A model generated the notes under the pieces. It saw only the letters and a list, made by a program, of their open reading frames with translations. It ran no database searches and was not told the origin of the DNA. DNA of 41,421 nucleotides from an uncultured Planctomycetaceae bacterium (GTDB lineage: Bacteria > Planctomycetota > Planctomycetia > Pirellulales > UBA1268): contig CAJBCV010000121.1 of NCBI GenBank assembly GCA_903951635.1, positions 1-41,421 on the forward strand, written 5' to 3'. Shown one piece after another: positions 1 to 8,502 of the stretch (positions are counted from its first letter, which is position 1; each line of letters opens with the position of its first letter). The position numbers and the translations under genes are program-made.

Positions 1-105
1 CAGTTCCGCGCCATGTTTCTCCAGATCCTCGCCCAGCGGATCTCACGCAACTTCCACGCCTACGACAGCCGCGAGAGCTTCGCCGACGGCAACCTAACCT
101 TCTGA
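1..105 (+). CDS. C-terminal end of an unidentified protein (truncated by window edge)
   Basis: An open frame runs from the first base to a TGA at 103-105 and encodes the last 34 residues of a protein, ending ADGNLTF. The stretch reads as an amphipathic helix (QILAQRISRNFHAY) followed by a short polar tail. Codon use looks like the neighbouring real genes, and a perfect stem-loop follows the stop by 6 bases, which supports a genuine gene end. The family cannot be recognised from this fragment. It converges on the vWA gene on the other strand. Confidence 0.5.
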   Translation, partial: QFRAMFLQILAQRISRNFHAYDSRESFADGNLTF

Positions 106-111
106 CTTCAC

Positions 112-142
112 GTGGACCGAGCCATCCATGGCCTCGGTCCAC
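112..142. terminator. Stem-loop between convergent genes
   Basis: Arms GTGGACCGAG (112-121) and CTCGGTCCAC (133-142) form a perfect 10-base-pair stem with an 11-base loop. It lies just after the stop of the partial plus-strand gene and about 80 bases beyond the stop of the convergent vWA gene. No T-tract follows on either side, so it is a terminator or 3'-end protecting hairpin by position rather than a classic intrinsic terminator. Confidence 0.45.
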
Positions 143-223
143 TTGGGGCACCGCGGGGACACGGATGTCGTTGTCACGCCCCGGGGAGCGTCGCATCCGG
201 CGACGAGCGCCAGCACCGGGCGG

Positions 224-2212
224 TCAGAGGTTCTTGAGATTCCGCTTTGGCTTCGGCGGACCGAGCTTTCGCTTCTGGTCGTCCGAAGGGGCCGCCGGGA
301 CGTTGTTGTTGTTGCCGGCGTCGGCCATCTGAGGCGTGTTCACCCCGGTGAAGCGCTCCGTCCACCGATACCCCAGCGGCGTCCGCAATTCCGTGGCCGC
401 GACCTGGGCCCACGGGGTGCCGGCATGCTCCCGCACCACGCGTTCGAGGAGTTCGCTGGCCTGCTTGGCGAGTTTCTCCGTCTGTGACCCGACGCTCACG
501 TCCTCGTTCGGCTCCAGTTGCCAGGTATCGTTCTTCTCGTCCTGGAACTTCATCCCCAGCTTGGCCTGAGCGAGCATCTGGTTGTAAGCGTCGGTGCGGA
601 CCTTCGCCGCCAGCACGCGCCCCAGCGCCAGGTCGTAGCCCGCCTGCCAGCGACGCTCCTTGATCGCGTCCCGTCCAGGCGCCCCGGCGGAGAGGGTGGC
701 GTAGAGCGCGTCGATCCGCGGCTGGACCTTCGCCGCTGCCTTCTGGGCTTCGGTGAGAAGAACCGCCAGGGAAGGATCATCCCGCCTGGGGAATGTCATC
801 ACCGGAGCCTCCATCGGCTGGATCTCCGTCGACCGTGCCGCCTCGACGAGGGCCTTCTTGGCGGCGTTGGCCGTGATGTCCTGCTGGAGCTTCGCTGCCG
901 CGACGTAGTCGGGCTGATAGGACTGCATCACGTCGGGATCGAAGAAATAGCGGATCTGGGACGCCATCGGCGCCACCATCTGGTTGGTAACCCGGCCACG
1001 TTCGCCGCTGTTGGGATGGACACGGAAGTAGATCCCGCCGGTTTCGGCACAGAGCTTGGAGAGGCTGAACGGGCCGAAGCCGGAATCGATCGCCTCGTCC
1101 TCGCGGGCCCCGCTGCGGACGCGGACCACCTCGGGAAAGAGCGTTTCCGGCCCCTGTTCGATCACCGCCCACTGCTCGTCCTCCCCCTGGTCGAACTTGG
1201 GGTCGAACTCGACGTACTTCATCCGCACTTCGCGCATCCCGAACGGGGCCGGAACGCCCACGACATAGACGGGAATGCCGAGCTTGCGGCAGTACTGGGC
1301 CGTCTGGTCGGCGAGTTGCTGGTCGTTCCCGACTTCGTCGGTGAAGGCGACGACCATGACGTTTTTCTTCGGGGCGGAGGTGCGGTAGATCCGGGCGCTG
1401 TCGGCGGCGGCCCGAATCGCCGCAAACGTCATCTCGACGCCGGAGTCGTCGACCGGCACGGAGTCGATCGCCTTGATCACTTCGGCCACATCGTCGGTCG
1501 GCTTCTTGGTGACCAGCGACACGTTCTTGCCGAAGGCGACGACGAGGTTCTCGAGGTCCGGACGGTGCCGCTGCGAGCGGTCGGCGCCGAGTTCCTCAAA
1601 CACCCGCTCCAACCGACTGGCGATCTCCTTGCGCTGCGCCGACAGGCTCACCGACTGATCGAACACCCAGACGACGACCGTCGGCCGCTGGCGGAGCGAG
1701 GCATCGATCTCGGCCGTCAGCCGATCGACCGCGCCGGCCGCCCCGCTGGTGGTCGCCCCGACGGCCCCGCGGACGACGATCGTCTCGTCGATTTCGGTGG
1801 CCGTGGGAAGCTCGTCGAGCGGATCGACCTGGATGTCACCGACGAGTTCCGGGATGGCCTCGACGGGCGTCATGGAAACCGTGTCGAGGACCGGGGCGAG
1901 CGACTGGGCGACGTCGGCCGACTGATCCTCGCCGGCGGCACCGGTCTCTTCCGGCATGTCGCTGACGATCATCTCCTGCGGCGCCAGATCGACCTCTTCC
2001 TCACGCTCGAGCGGCGTCTCGATGACGGTGACGGCCGGACGGGACACCGGCGGCGTGGCCACCCCGACCAAGGCGAGGGCGAGGAGGAGCACGACATGGA
2101 GCACGAGACTGGCGGCGAGCGCCGGCAGATCGCGGGCAAGGAGGGCCGAGGTGCTCACCACCTCATCGTCAGGCCCGTCCGGCTCTCCGTCTGTCGTGGT
2201 GTGGCGTGCCAT
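224..2212 (-). CDS. Membrane-anchored von Willebrand factor A domain protein with TonB-like anchor
   Basis: The 662-residue protein has one N-terminal membrane segment (about residues 30-52) after a charged, acidic cytoplasmic tail. That segment contains Ser35-x3-His39, the spacing of the functional SxxxH motif in TonB-type anchors. An acidic and proline-rich stretch follows (about 60-140), then a vWA-like domain from about 175. Its MIDAS-type DxSxS is Asp185, Ser187 and Ser189, with a later Asp292 in VVAFTDE. The C-terminal third (about 430-610) is helical and rich in Ala, Lys and Glu, and the tail is basic with a run of Asn. No enzymatic motif is visible. The ATG has a purine-rich GGGGAAGAG just upstream. 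It lies 137 bases downstream of the LysM gene on the same strand. Function is unknown; a periplasmic metal-dependent adhesion or scaffolding role is inference from the fold. Confidence 0.8.
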   Translation of the reverse strand: MARHTTTDGEPDGPDDEVVSTSALLARDLPALAASLVLHVVLLLALALVGVATPPVSRPAVTVIETPLEREEEVDLAPQEMIVSDMPEETGAAGEDQSADVAQSLAPVLDTVSMTPVEAIPELVGDIQVDPLDELPTATEIDETIVVRGAVGATTSGAAGAVDRLTAEIDASLRQRPTVVVWVFDQSVSLSAQRKEIASRLERVFEELGADRSQRHRPDLENLVVAFGKNVSLVTKKPTDDVAEVIKAIDSVPVDDSGVEMTFAAIRAAADSARIYRTSAPKKNVMVVAFTDEVGNDQQLADQTAQYCRKLGIPVYVVGVPAPFGMREVRMKYVEFDPKFDQGEDEQWAVIEQGPETLFPEVVRVRSGAREDEAIDSGFGPFSLSKLCAETGGIYFRVHPNSGERGRVTNQMVAPMASQIRYFFDPDVMQSYQPDYVAAAKLQQDITANAAKKALVEAARSTEIQPMEAPVMTFPRRDDPSLAVLLTEAQKAAAKVQPRIDALYATLSAGAPGRDAIKERRWQAGYDLALGRVLAAKVRTDAYNQMLAQAKLGMKFQDEKNDTWQLEPNEDVSVGSQTEKLAKQASELLERVVREHAGTPWAQVAATELRTPLGYRWTERFTGVNTPQMADAGNNNNVPAAPSDDQKRKLGPPKPKRNLKNL

Positions 2213-2349
2213 GCTCTTCCCCTCCGCGTCAGCGACCTTTTCCCCCCACGGGCCGGAGGCGGGCTCAGGTGTCGATTCTACCCAATTCGCCGGGGAGAGA
2301 CGCGTCCCGGGACATTTTCTCGGGTCACAGGCCGGCTCCTCCGTGGCCG

Positions 2350-3390
2350 TCAGGGGAGGCGGAGGTCCATTCCTGCGACGAGAAGGGCGGGACTACGGAG
2401 TTGGTCGCGGTTGGCCTCCCACAGCCGGGCAGCCATCGCCCGGTCGCCATAGAACCTCTCCGCCAGGCTCTCGAGCGACTCCCCCGGGGCGACCCGGACC
2501 CTGGCCGGGCGGCGTGCCGGCTCGATCGGCGCCCCCGTGCCGGCGAGCCCGCGCTGGCGTGCCGCGGGAGGGACCCAGGTGGGGGGGATGCGGAGCGAGA
2601 GCCCGATCGGCAGGACCGCCGGATCGGTCAGCCGATCCCGGTTTGCCGACCAGATTGCCTCCGCCGCCCCGGGGTGGCCGTAGAGCCGGGTCGCGATCGA
2701 GGTCAGGTCGTCGCCGTCCCGGATCGTGTAGCTGCTGGGAGCGACCGCCGGCGGCGCCATCGCCGCCGGAATGTTCCCGCCCCCCGGGGCCACCCCGAAC
2801 GGCACCGGGGCGAGCTCGGCCGACACGGTGCGGATCACTCCGCCACCCGACATCTGCCCCGCCGCCAACATCGCCCCACCGTCCCGCGCAGGCGTACTCA
2901 CCGCCAGCGGAGCCGGCGCTGCGACGTCGAGAAGGGGAGGTGGGGGAACGTCGAGCGTCGAGCGGTAGGTGCTGTTGAAGGCGGGGGGGGCGAGCGACAG
3001 ATCGGCTGGCGCCGCCGGGAGAAGGTCGGGCGGCGGCGGAGGTTGATAGCCCGCCGACGGCGCCTGGAGTTCGTCAGCCGGGAGGGGAGGGGGCACGGCC
3101 TCCTCGGGACCAGCCACGTCGGGGGCCACGGCGACCGCGGTGCGGGGATCGGGGATGCAGTATCCCCCTGCCCCCGCGGCTGGGGCAGACACCGGGCCAG
3201 CTCCCGCCCAGGCGGCAGGCCCCGCGGGCTCCGCAACTGGTGGGGAGGTCGATGCCGATGCCGGCACCGCCTCAACGCCGTTGGCCGCGCTCAGCCTGGC
3301 CTCGACGAGCCGGGTAGCCATCGGCGCGGCGAGGGACACGCCGGTCACGACCATCACCAATCCGGTCAGGAACCTCACGGTACGCATCAT
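2350..3390 (-). CDS. Secreted or membrane-anchored protein with two C-terminal LysM domains
   Basis: The 346-residue protein starts with a hydrophobic segment (about residues 5-24) that could be a signal peptide or an anchor. A long Pro/Ala-rich low-complexity region fills about 40-215. Two LysM-like modules close the protein, at about 220-269 (YTIRDGDDLTSIATRLYG) and 298-346 (VRVAPGESLESLAERFYG). Each shows the usual beta-alpha-alpha-beta pattern with a WxANRD segment before the last strand. LysM modules bind N-acetylglucosamine polymers such as peptidoglycan. The layout of a flexible spacer and terminal LysM pair suggests a cell-wall binding protein, but no catalytic domain is present. Two adjacent ATG codons are possible starts; the outer one is given. 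It follows secDF by 193 bases and precedes the vWA gene. Confidence 0.8.
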   Translation of the reverse strand: MMRTVRFLTGLVMVVTGVSLAAPMATRLVEARLSAANGVEAVPASASTSPPVAEPAGPAAWAGAGPVSAPAAGAGGYCIPDPRTAVAVAPDVAGPEEAVPPPLPADELQAPSAGYQPPPPPDLLPAAPADLSLAPPAFNSTYRSTLDVPPPPLLDVAAPAPLAVSTPARDGGAMLAAGQMSGGGVIRTVSAELAPVPFGVAPGGGNIPAAMAPPAVAPSSYTIRDGDDLTSIATRLYGHPGAAEAIWSANRDRLTDPAVLPIGLSLRIPPTWVPPAARQRGLAGTGAPIEPARRPARVRVAPGESLESLAERFYGDRAMAARLWEANRDQLRSPALLVAGMDLRLP

Positions 3391-3542
3391 CGATCCGGTT
3401 TCCCCGAGGCCTGGTGCCGTCAGCGAGTCATCCGGAAAAACTCTAGCCCCTCAAACGTCGGGACGGGGCCCGACCGGGGCGCAGGAGGACTTCAATCCCC
3501 GTCGGCCGGGGTGCCTCGACCGGCACGGTCGGCAAAGTCGCA

Positions 3543-3575
3543 GGCCCCGGGGGAACGATCCGTCCCCCCGGGGCC
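3543..3575 (-). terminator. GC-rich hairpin after secDF
   Basis: Arms GGCCCCGGGGG (3543-3553) and CCCCCGGGGCC (3565-3575) form a perfect 11-base-pair, all-GC stem with an 11-base loop, 8 bases beyond the secDF stop codon. There is no T-run after it. Position and stability suggest that it ends or stabilises the yajC-secDF transcript and separates it from the LysM gene. Confidence 0.5.
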
Positions 3576-3583
3576 GACGGATC

Positions 3584-6500
3584 TCAGGCGGTGCCGGCGG
3601 CCCGCGACGCCGGTGCGCCCGCGGGTGCCTCGGCGAACCACCGCTGCAACCAGAGCACGATCGGGGAGGCGATATAGATCGTGCTGTAGGTGCCGGTGAT
3701 GATGCCCACGAGCATCGTGAAGGCGAAGGCATGGATCCCCGAGCCGCCGAACAGGAAGAGGATCAACGTCGCGAGGAACGCCGTACCGGAGGTGAGGACG
3801 GTACGGCTCAAGGTCTGGTTGACCGCCTTGTCGATCATCGGGGCGGTCACGTACTGCGCCTTGCCACGCAGTTCGCGGAGGCGGTCGAAGATCACGATCG
3901 TGTCGTTGATCGAGAAGCCGATGATCGTGAGGAGCGCGGCAACGACGTCGAGGCTGATCTTGAAGTCGTCGACGAGCGCCCAGCCGAGGAACGGCGCCAC
4001 GTAGTGCGAGATCGCCAGGCAGGCGACCGCCACGAGGACGTCGTGGATGAGGGCCACAACGGCCGCCAGACCGAAGGCGACGTTCTGAAACCGCAGCCAG
4101 ACGTAGAGCACGATCATCCCCAGGCTGGCCAGGAGCGCGTAGACCGCCGTGATCTTCGTGTTCCCGGCGACCTTGCCACCGATCGAGTTGGCCGAGAGAT
4201 AGACCGGCGTGCTGGCGAGGTCGCTTTTCATCTTTCCGAGGACGCGCGTCGTCGTGTCGGCATCCATCCCCGAGGCGAGCGTCCAGATCTCGTAGGGCTT
4301 CGAACGGGCGACGGCGCCGGGGGCCTCGACGGCAAACGGCACCGCGCCGACCCCTTCAGCCGCCAGGGTGGCCTCGATCTTCTCCCGCAACGTGGCCTGA
4401 TTGATCTTCGCCGGGAAGGTGAGCGTGGCGGTCGTCCGGGCGGCGTCGGCGGCCTGCCCGTCGGCGACCGGGGCCGTGGCGACATCCGCGAACGACATCT
4501 CGTAGGTGAGGAGACTGTCGGGGAACACCGATTGGAGCGTCCGCTGCACCTCGGCGGTGTCACGCAGCGACGTATCGATCTTGAACCGCGACTGCGATTC
4601 TCCTTCGACGGTCACCGAACTCACCGCCGTGTTGGGAAGCGTCTTGACGGCCTCCCGGACATCGGCAATGTCGGGAGCCTTCCCCGGCTTGAATGCCACC
4701 TGGACGCTCGTGCCACCGGTGAAGTCGATGTCGAACAGGCCCTGCCCGCGCTGGGCCGCGGCGGCCAGGCCGGCAAGAATGAACAGTGCCGAGCCGACGA
4801 TCGCCGGCCGCACCCAGCGAACGAACTCGAAGTTCGTCACCCCGAAGATCCGGGCCATGTTGAGCCGGCGGATCCAGCCGTTCCGCTCGGCGAGATCGAA
4901 CATCACGCGGGAGCAGAACACGGCGGTGAACAGGTTGAGGAGCAGGCCTAGGATGAGGGTGACGGCGAAGCCCTTCAGCTGATCGGTGCCGATGAAGAAC
5001 AGGACGACGCCGGTGATGACCGTCGTCAGGTTGGAGTCGAGGATCGTCGAGAAGGCCCGCTGGAAGCCGTTGCGGATCGCCATCCGCAGGGCGGCGCCCC
5101 GGTCGGTCTCCTCGCGCATTCGCTCGTAGATGAGCACGTTGGCGTCGACGGCCATGCCGACCGAGAGCACGAGCCCCGCGAGCCCGGCGAGCGTGAACGC
5201 CGCCTTGATCGAGATCATGAGGGCGACGACGAGGATGATGTTGAGGAGCACCGCGAGGTCGGCCACGAGGCCGGAGAAGCGGTAGTAGGCGAGCATGAAG
5301 GCGAGGACGACGATCGTCGCCAGGAGCATCGCCCGAGCGCCGGAGCGGATCGTATCGGCACCGAGTTGCGGGCTGATCCGCTGCTCGCTGATCGGCTCGC
5401 TGTAGAGGGCGGCCGGCAGGCTGCCGGCGTTGAGGACCTCGACCAGCGAATCAACGTCGCGCTGCTCGAAGTTGCCGGTGATCTGTCCGTTCGACGAGAT
5501 CGTGCTTTCGATACCCGGGGCCGAGAGGAGTTCGCCGTCGAGGACGATCCCGAGCCGGCTTTTGAGCCGGTTGGCCGGATCGGGGAGGTTGCTGCTGGTG
5601 AGGACGCTGAACAGGCTCGAGCCAGCCGAATTGAACGAGAAGTTCACGCACGGCTTGAGCGACTGCGGGTCGAAGTTGCCCGAGGCCCGGGTCAGGTAGC
5701 CACCGGTGACGTCGAACCGGTCGAGGACAACGAGCACCTCGGTGCTCCCATCGGAGGCCTTGCGGACGACGAGTCCGCGCTGCTCGTCATCGCCGAAATT
5801 GGCTGGACTGAGGACGATCCACCGTGCGATCGGACTTCCGCCGTCGATGACCGTCTCGCCGACCGTCCGTTCCCCCAACTCGATGACGCGGCGATGACGG
5901 GGATCGTCCCGATTGGCGGTGATCCGGAACTCGAGAACACCCGACTTCGACACGATCTTCTTGATGTAATCGACCTCCGACTGGTCGACCTCCGGAACGA
6001 TCACTTCGAGCTGATCGAGGCCGTACCGGCGGACCGTAACTTCCTTCTGTCCGCCCGGATTGACGCGGCGGGCGACCGCCGCGACGAGCTTGTCCATGTC
6101 GACCGCCGCCGACCGACCCTCGACCTCGAACTCGAGGTCGAGCGCATCGGCCGCCACCGGGGCTTTCGCGAGCCGGACCTTGGCGCCGCCGTAGTCGAGC
6201 TCCTGGACGCCGTCGATGAACGACGCCCGAGAGGCGGGGTCGGTGGTCTCGAGCTTCACGGCGATCCTGCCGTCGGCGGTGCGGGTGGCGGTGCCGAGGC
6301 GGCCCTCCCGGGCGGTGAGGAGCGACTCGATCTTCCCAATCGCATCCTCAACCTGACCACCGACCTGCTTCGAGCCGTCGACCTCGTAGACGAGGATCAC
6401 GCCCCCCTTGAGGTCGATGCCGAGGCGCGGCGGCCAGCCGAGCGCGATGATCGCCAGGCCGGCGACGAGCGCCGTCAGCACGGTGGCGAGCCGTCCCCAC

Positions 6501-6712
6501 ATATCCGAGGCGCGGAGCGCCTTGGCGAGGAACCACGAGAGGATCGTCGGCACGAGGATCGTGAGCAGCGCAAGCAGCCAGACGCCATATCCCACCCGCC
6601 ACCACGGGAGTGCGGTGGCTGCCGTGGTGGCAGCGGCGACGTCGGGGGCGGCAGCGGCAGCGGCCTGGGCGAGGGGAAGGACGAGGAGCGGAAGCATGGG
6701 TCGCAGACTCAC
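3584..6712 (-). CDS. secDF: Protein translocase SecDF fusion
   Basis: SecD and SecF are fused in one chain of about 1040 residues. They form the proton-driven membrane complex that helps pull secreted proteins out of the SecYEG channel. The SecD half shows the conserved LGIDLKGG after the first membrane segments and the GMAVDANVLIYER motif. The SecF half begins near FDIDFTGGT and carries IGFSINDTIVIFDRLRE, each half ending in a five-helix bundle. The start is uncertain. GTG at 6712 gives MSLRPMLPLL, a good signal-like N-terminus. ATG at 6697 is possible. GTG at 6766 would overlap the yajC stop by four bases (GTGA) and add a polar leader. Gene order tgt-yajC-secDF matches the common bacterial cluster. 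Confidence 0.95.
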   Translation of the reverse strand: MSLRPMLPLLVLPLAQAAAAAAPDVAAATTAATALPWWRVGYGVWLLALLTILVPTILSWFLAKALRASDMWGRLATVLTALVAGLAIIALGWPPRLGIDLKGGVILVYEVDGSKQVGGQVEDAIGKIESLLTAREGRLGTATRTADGRIAVKLETTDPASRASFIDGVQELDYGGAKVRLAKAPVAADALDLEFEVEGRSAAVDMDKLVAAVARRVNPGGQKEVTVRRYGLDQLEVIVPEVDQSEVDYIKKIVSKSGVLEFRITANRDDPRHRRVIELGERTVGETVIDGGSPIARWIVLSPANFGDDEQRGLVVRKASDGSTEVLVVLDRFDVTGGYLTRASGNFDPQSLKPCVNFSFNSAGSSLFSVLTSSNLPDPANRLKSRLGIVLDGELLSAPGIESTISSNGQITGNFEQRDVDSLVEVLNAGSLPAALYSEPISEQRISPQLGADTIRSGARAMLLATIVVLAFMLAYYRFSGLVADLAVLLNIILVVALMISIKAAFTLAGLAGLVLSVGMAVDANVLIYERMREETDRGAALRMAIRNGFQRAFSTILDSNLTTVITGVVLFFIGTDQLKGFAVTLILGLLLNLFTAVFCSRVMFDLAERNGWIRRLNMARIFGVTNFEFVRWVRPAIVGSALFILAGLAAAAQRGQGLFDIDFTGGTSVQVAFKPGKAPDIADVREAVKTLPNTAVSSVTVEGESQSRFKIDTSLRDTAEVQRTLQSVFPDSLLTYEMSFADVATAPVADGQAADAARTTATLTFPAKINQATLREKIEATLAAEGVGAVPFAVEAPGAVARSKPYEIWTLASGMDADTTTRVLGKMKSDLASTPVYLSANSIGGKVAGNTKITAVYALLASLGMIVLYVWLRFQNVAFGLAAVVALIHDVLVAVACLAISHYVAPFLGWALVDDFKISLDVVAALLTIIGFSINDTIVIFDRLRELRGKAQYVTAPMIDKAVNQTLSRTVLTSGTAFLATLILFLFGGSGIHAFAFTMLVGIITGTYSTIYIASPIVLWLQRWFAEAPAGAPASRAAGTA

Positions 6713-6762
6713 TTTCGATGCGGATCGGGATTCGGGGGTGGGGCGGGCACCGGATGGAAAAG

Positions 6763-7131
6763 TCACCCGCTCGTTGCGGCAGACTCCGTCGATCCGTCGA
6801 GCACCGACGCGATCGTCGACAGGGCCACCTGGATCTTGACGTTGGCGGCGTCATCCACCTTGAGGGTCACGCGACCGGATTCCCGATCGACGTTGGCCAC
6901 GGTGCCGTAGATGCCCGCCGAGGTGAGGACACGGTCGTTCTTCTTGAGGCCGGAGAGGAGGTCCTGCTGCCGCTTTACCCGCTCGCGCTCGGGCTTGTAG
7001 AGCAGCGTCCAGGCAGCCAGACCGACGAGGAGGAACGGCAGGACCTGGAAAAGGAGTTGCGTCGGGGTCGCCGGTCCCTGAGCCTGGCCGAACAACGAGA
7101 CGACGGCTGTCGGAGGGGGGAAGATCGGCAT
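6763..7131 (-). CDS. yajC: Sec translocon accessory protein YajC
   Basis: The 122-residue protein has a single membrane helix at about 27-45 (LFQVLPFLLVGLAAWTLLY), then the family motif RPERERVKRQQ-like basic stretch (here KPERERVKRQQDLL) and a small beta domain with LKKNDRVLTSAGIYGTV. This is the normal YajC architecture and length. YajC associates with SecDF in the inner membrane. ATG at 7131 is chosen because it begins directly at the short polar N-terminus. The gene sits immediately upstream of secDF, and its stop overlaps the earliest possible secDF start codon. Confidence 0.95.
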   Translation of the reverse strand: MPIFPPPTAVVSLFGQAQGPATPTQLLFQVLPFLLVGLAAWTLLYKPERERVKRQQDLLSGLKKNDRVLTSAGIYGTVANVDRESGRVTLKVDDAANVKIQVALSTIASVLDGSTESAATSG

Positions 7132-7202
7132 GGTGATAGCGGGAACCCTGCGGGCGGACGGAACGGGGGCGCGGGATGCCACCGTGCGGGGGGAAAACCG
7201 CA

Positions 7203-7232
7203 AATGTATCGGTCTCGGCGCACGACCGACAA
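7203..7232 (-). promoter_or_regulatory. Candidate sigma70-type promoter for yajC-secDF
   Basis: On the minus strand TTGTCG (7227-7232) and TACATT (7203-7208) are separated by 18 bases; each matches four of six consensus positions. The pair lies about 70 bases upstream of the yajC start in the gap after tgt. A GC-rich hairpin (arms 7242-7249 and 7259-7266, ACGGCCCG and CGGGCCGT) lies between this site and the tgt stop, consistent with a separate transcript. Motif match only. Confidence 0.3.
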
Positions 7233-7241
7233 GAGCGACAC

Positions 7242-7266
7242 ACGGCCCGGCCGGGCGACGGGCCGT
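7242..7266 (-). terminator. Hairpin between tgt and yajC
   Basis: Arms ACGGCCCG (7242-7249) and CGGGCCGT (7259-7266) pair perfectly with a 9-base loop, about 55 bases beyond the tgt stop. No T-run follows. It may end the tgt transcript or be an mRNA structure between tgt and yajC. Confidence 0.3.
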
Positions 7267-7321
7267 TCGAGGCCACCCACGACAGGGGCGAACGACCCGA
7301 TCCAGGCAGATCCCCACCGAA

Positions 7322-8476
7322 TCAGGCCCGCTCCTCCCCTGCCAGCAGAGTGTCGAGCGTCCCCCGGGCCACGGCCTCGAATCGTCCTTCCACCACCGCC
7401 TCGCGAAGCCGGGCCACGAGCCGTTGGTAGAAGGTGAGGTTGTGGATCGACGCGAGCACCGGGCCGAGCATCTCCCCGGCCAGGAACAGGTGGCGAAGGT
7501 AGTCGCGGCCGTGCCGGCAGGCGGGGCAGGGACAATCGGCCTCCAGTGGCCGGCGGTCGCGGGCATGGCGGGCGTTGCGGAGGCGGATCGGCCCGGAGAA
7601 GGTGTAGACGAGCGAATTGCGACCGCAACGGGTGGGGAGAACGCAGTCGAACATGTCGATCCCGGTGCCGATGGCCTGAATGATGTCGGCCGGCTGCCCC
7701 ACCCCCATGAGATACCGGGGACGGTCGGCAGGGAGACGGGGGACGGTGGCCTTGAGCGTCGCCACCATCGCCTCGGGGCCCTCGCCGACCGACAACCCGC
7801 CGACGGCGTAGCCAGGGAAGCCGATCTCCTGGAGCCGGGCGGCGCTCTCGGCACGGAGATCGGGATCGAGCCCCCCCTGCACGATCCCGAACAGCGCCTG
7901 ATCGGGGCGTCGATGGGCGCTGCGGCAGCGCTTCGCCCAGCGGATCGAGCGTTCCATCGCGTCGGCCACGGCGTCCCGATCGGCCGGGAGGGCGATGACG
8001 TGGTCGAGTTGCATCGCGACGTCGGCGCCGATGCGCTCCTGAATGCGCATCGATGCCTCCGGCGTGAAGGCGATCGCCCGACCGTCGAGATGCGAACGGA
8101 AGAACGCACCCTCCTCGGTCACCTTCACCTGCTTGGCGAGGCTGAACACCTGAAACCCACCGCTATCGGTGAGCATCGGACCGTCCCATCCCATGAACCG
8201 CGCGACCCCGCCGGCGGCCTCGACGATTTCTTCGCCGGGGCGGAGATGGAGGTGGTAGGCGTTGGCGAGCACCATCCCGGCGCCGCTGCCGGCGACCCGA
8301 CCGATGTCGACCCCTTTCACCGTCGCCGCCGTCGCCACCGGCATGAACAGCGGCGTGGGGACCGATCCCCGGGGCGTAACGAGCGTACCGGCCCGGGCCC
8401 CATCCGAGGTCGCTTGCGCTGTCCAACGCACCGGAGGGGGAGCCGCTCCCTGCTCCGCTCGATCGTGGTCGTTCAC
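7322..8476 (-). CDS. tgt: Queuine tRNA-ribosyltransferase
   Basis: Tgt exchanges guanine at position 34 of GUN-anticodon tRNAs for the queuosine precursor preQ1. The 384-residue protein has the general acid/base Asp104 in [11 protein letters not shown] and the nucleophile Asp277 in [12 protein letters not shown]. The structural zinc site is Cys315, Cys317, Cys320 and His345 (CPCPAC...H). Length is typical for the bacterial enzyme. The start is a GTG preceded by GGGGGA only three bases away. The N-terminus is a little long compared with the family, so a slightly later start is possible. The tgt-yajC-secDF order is the classical one, but queA is not beside it here. Confidence 0.95.
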   Translation of the reverse strand: MNDHDRAEQGAAPPPVRWTAQATSDGARAGTLVTPRGSVPTPLFMPVATAATVKGVDIGRVAGSGAGMVLANAYHLHLRPGEEIVEAAGGVARFMGWDGPMLTDSGGFQVFSLAKQVKVTEEGAFFRSHLDGRAIAFTPEASMRIQERIGADVAMQLDHVIALPADRDAVADAMERSIRWAKRCRSAHRRPDQALFGIVQGGLDPDLRAESAARLQEIGFPGYAVGGLSVGEGPEAMVATLKATVPRLPADRPRYLMGVGQPADIIQAIGTGIDMFDCVLPTRCGRNSLVYTFSGPIRLRNARHARDRRPLEADCPCPACRHGRDYLRHLFLAGEMLGPVLASIHNLTFYQRLVARLREAVVEGRFEAVARGTLDTLLAGEERA

Positions 8477-8502
8477 GCGTCCCCCGTTCCCGCCAGCACC
8501 GG

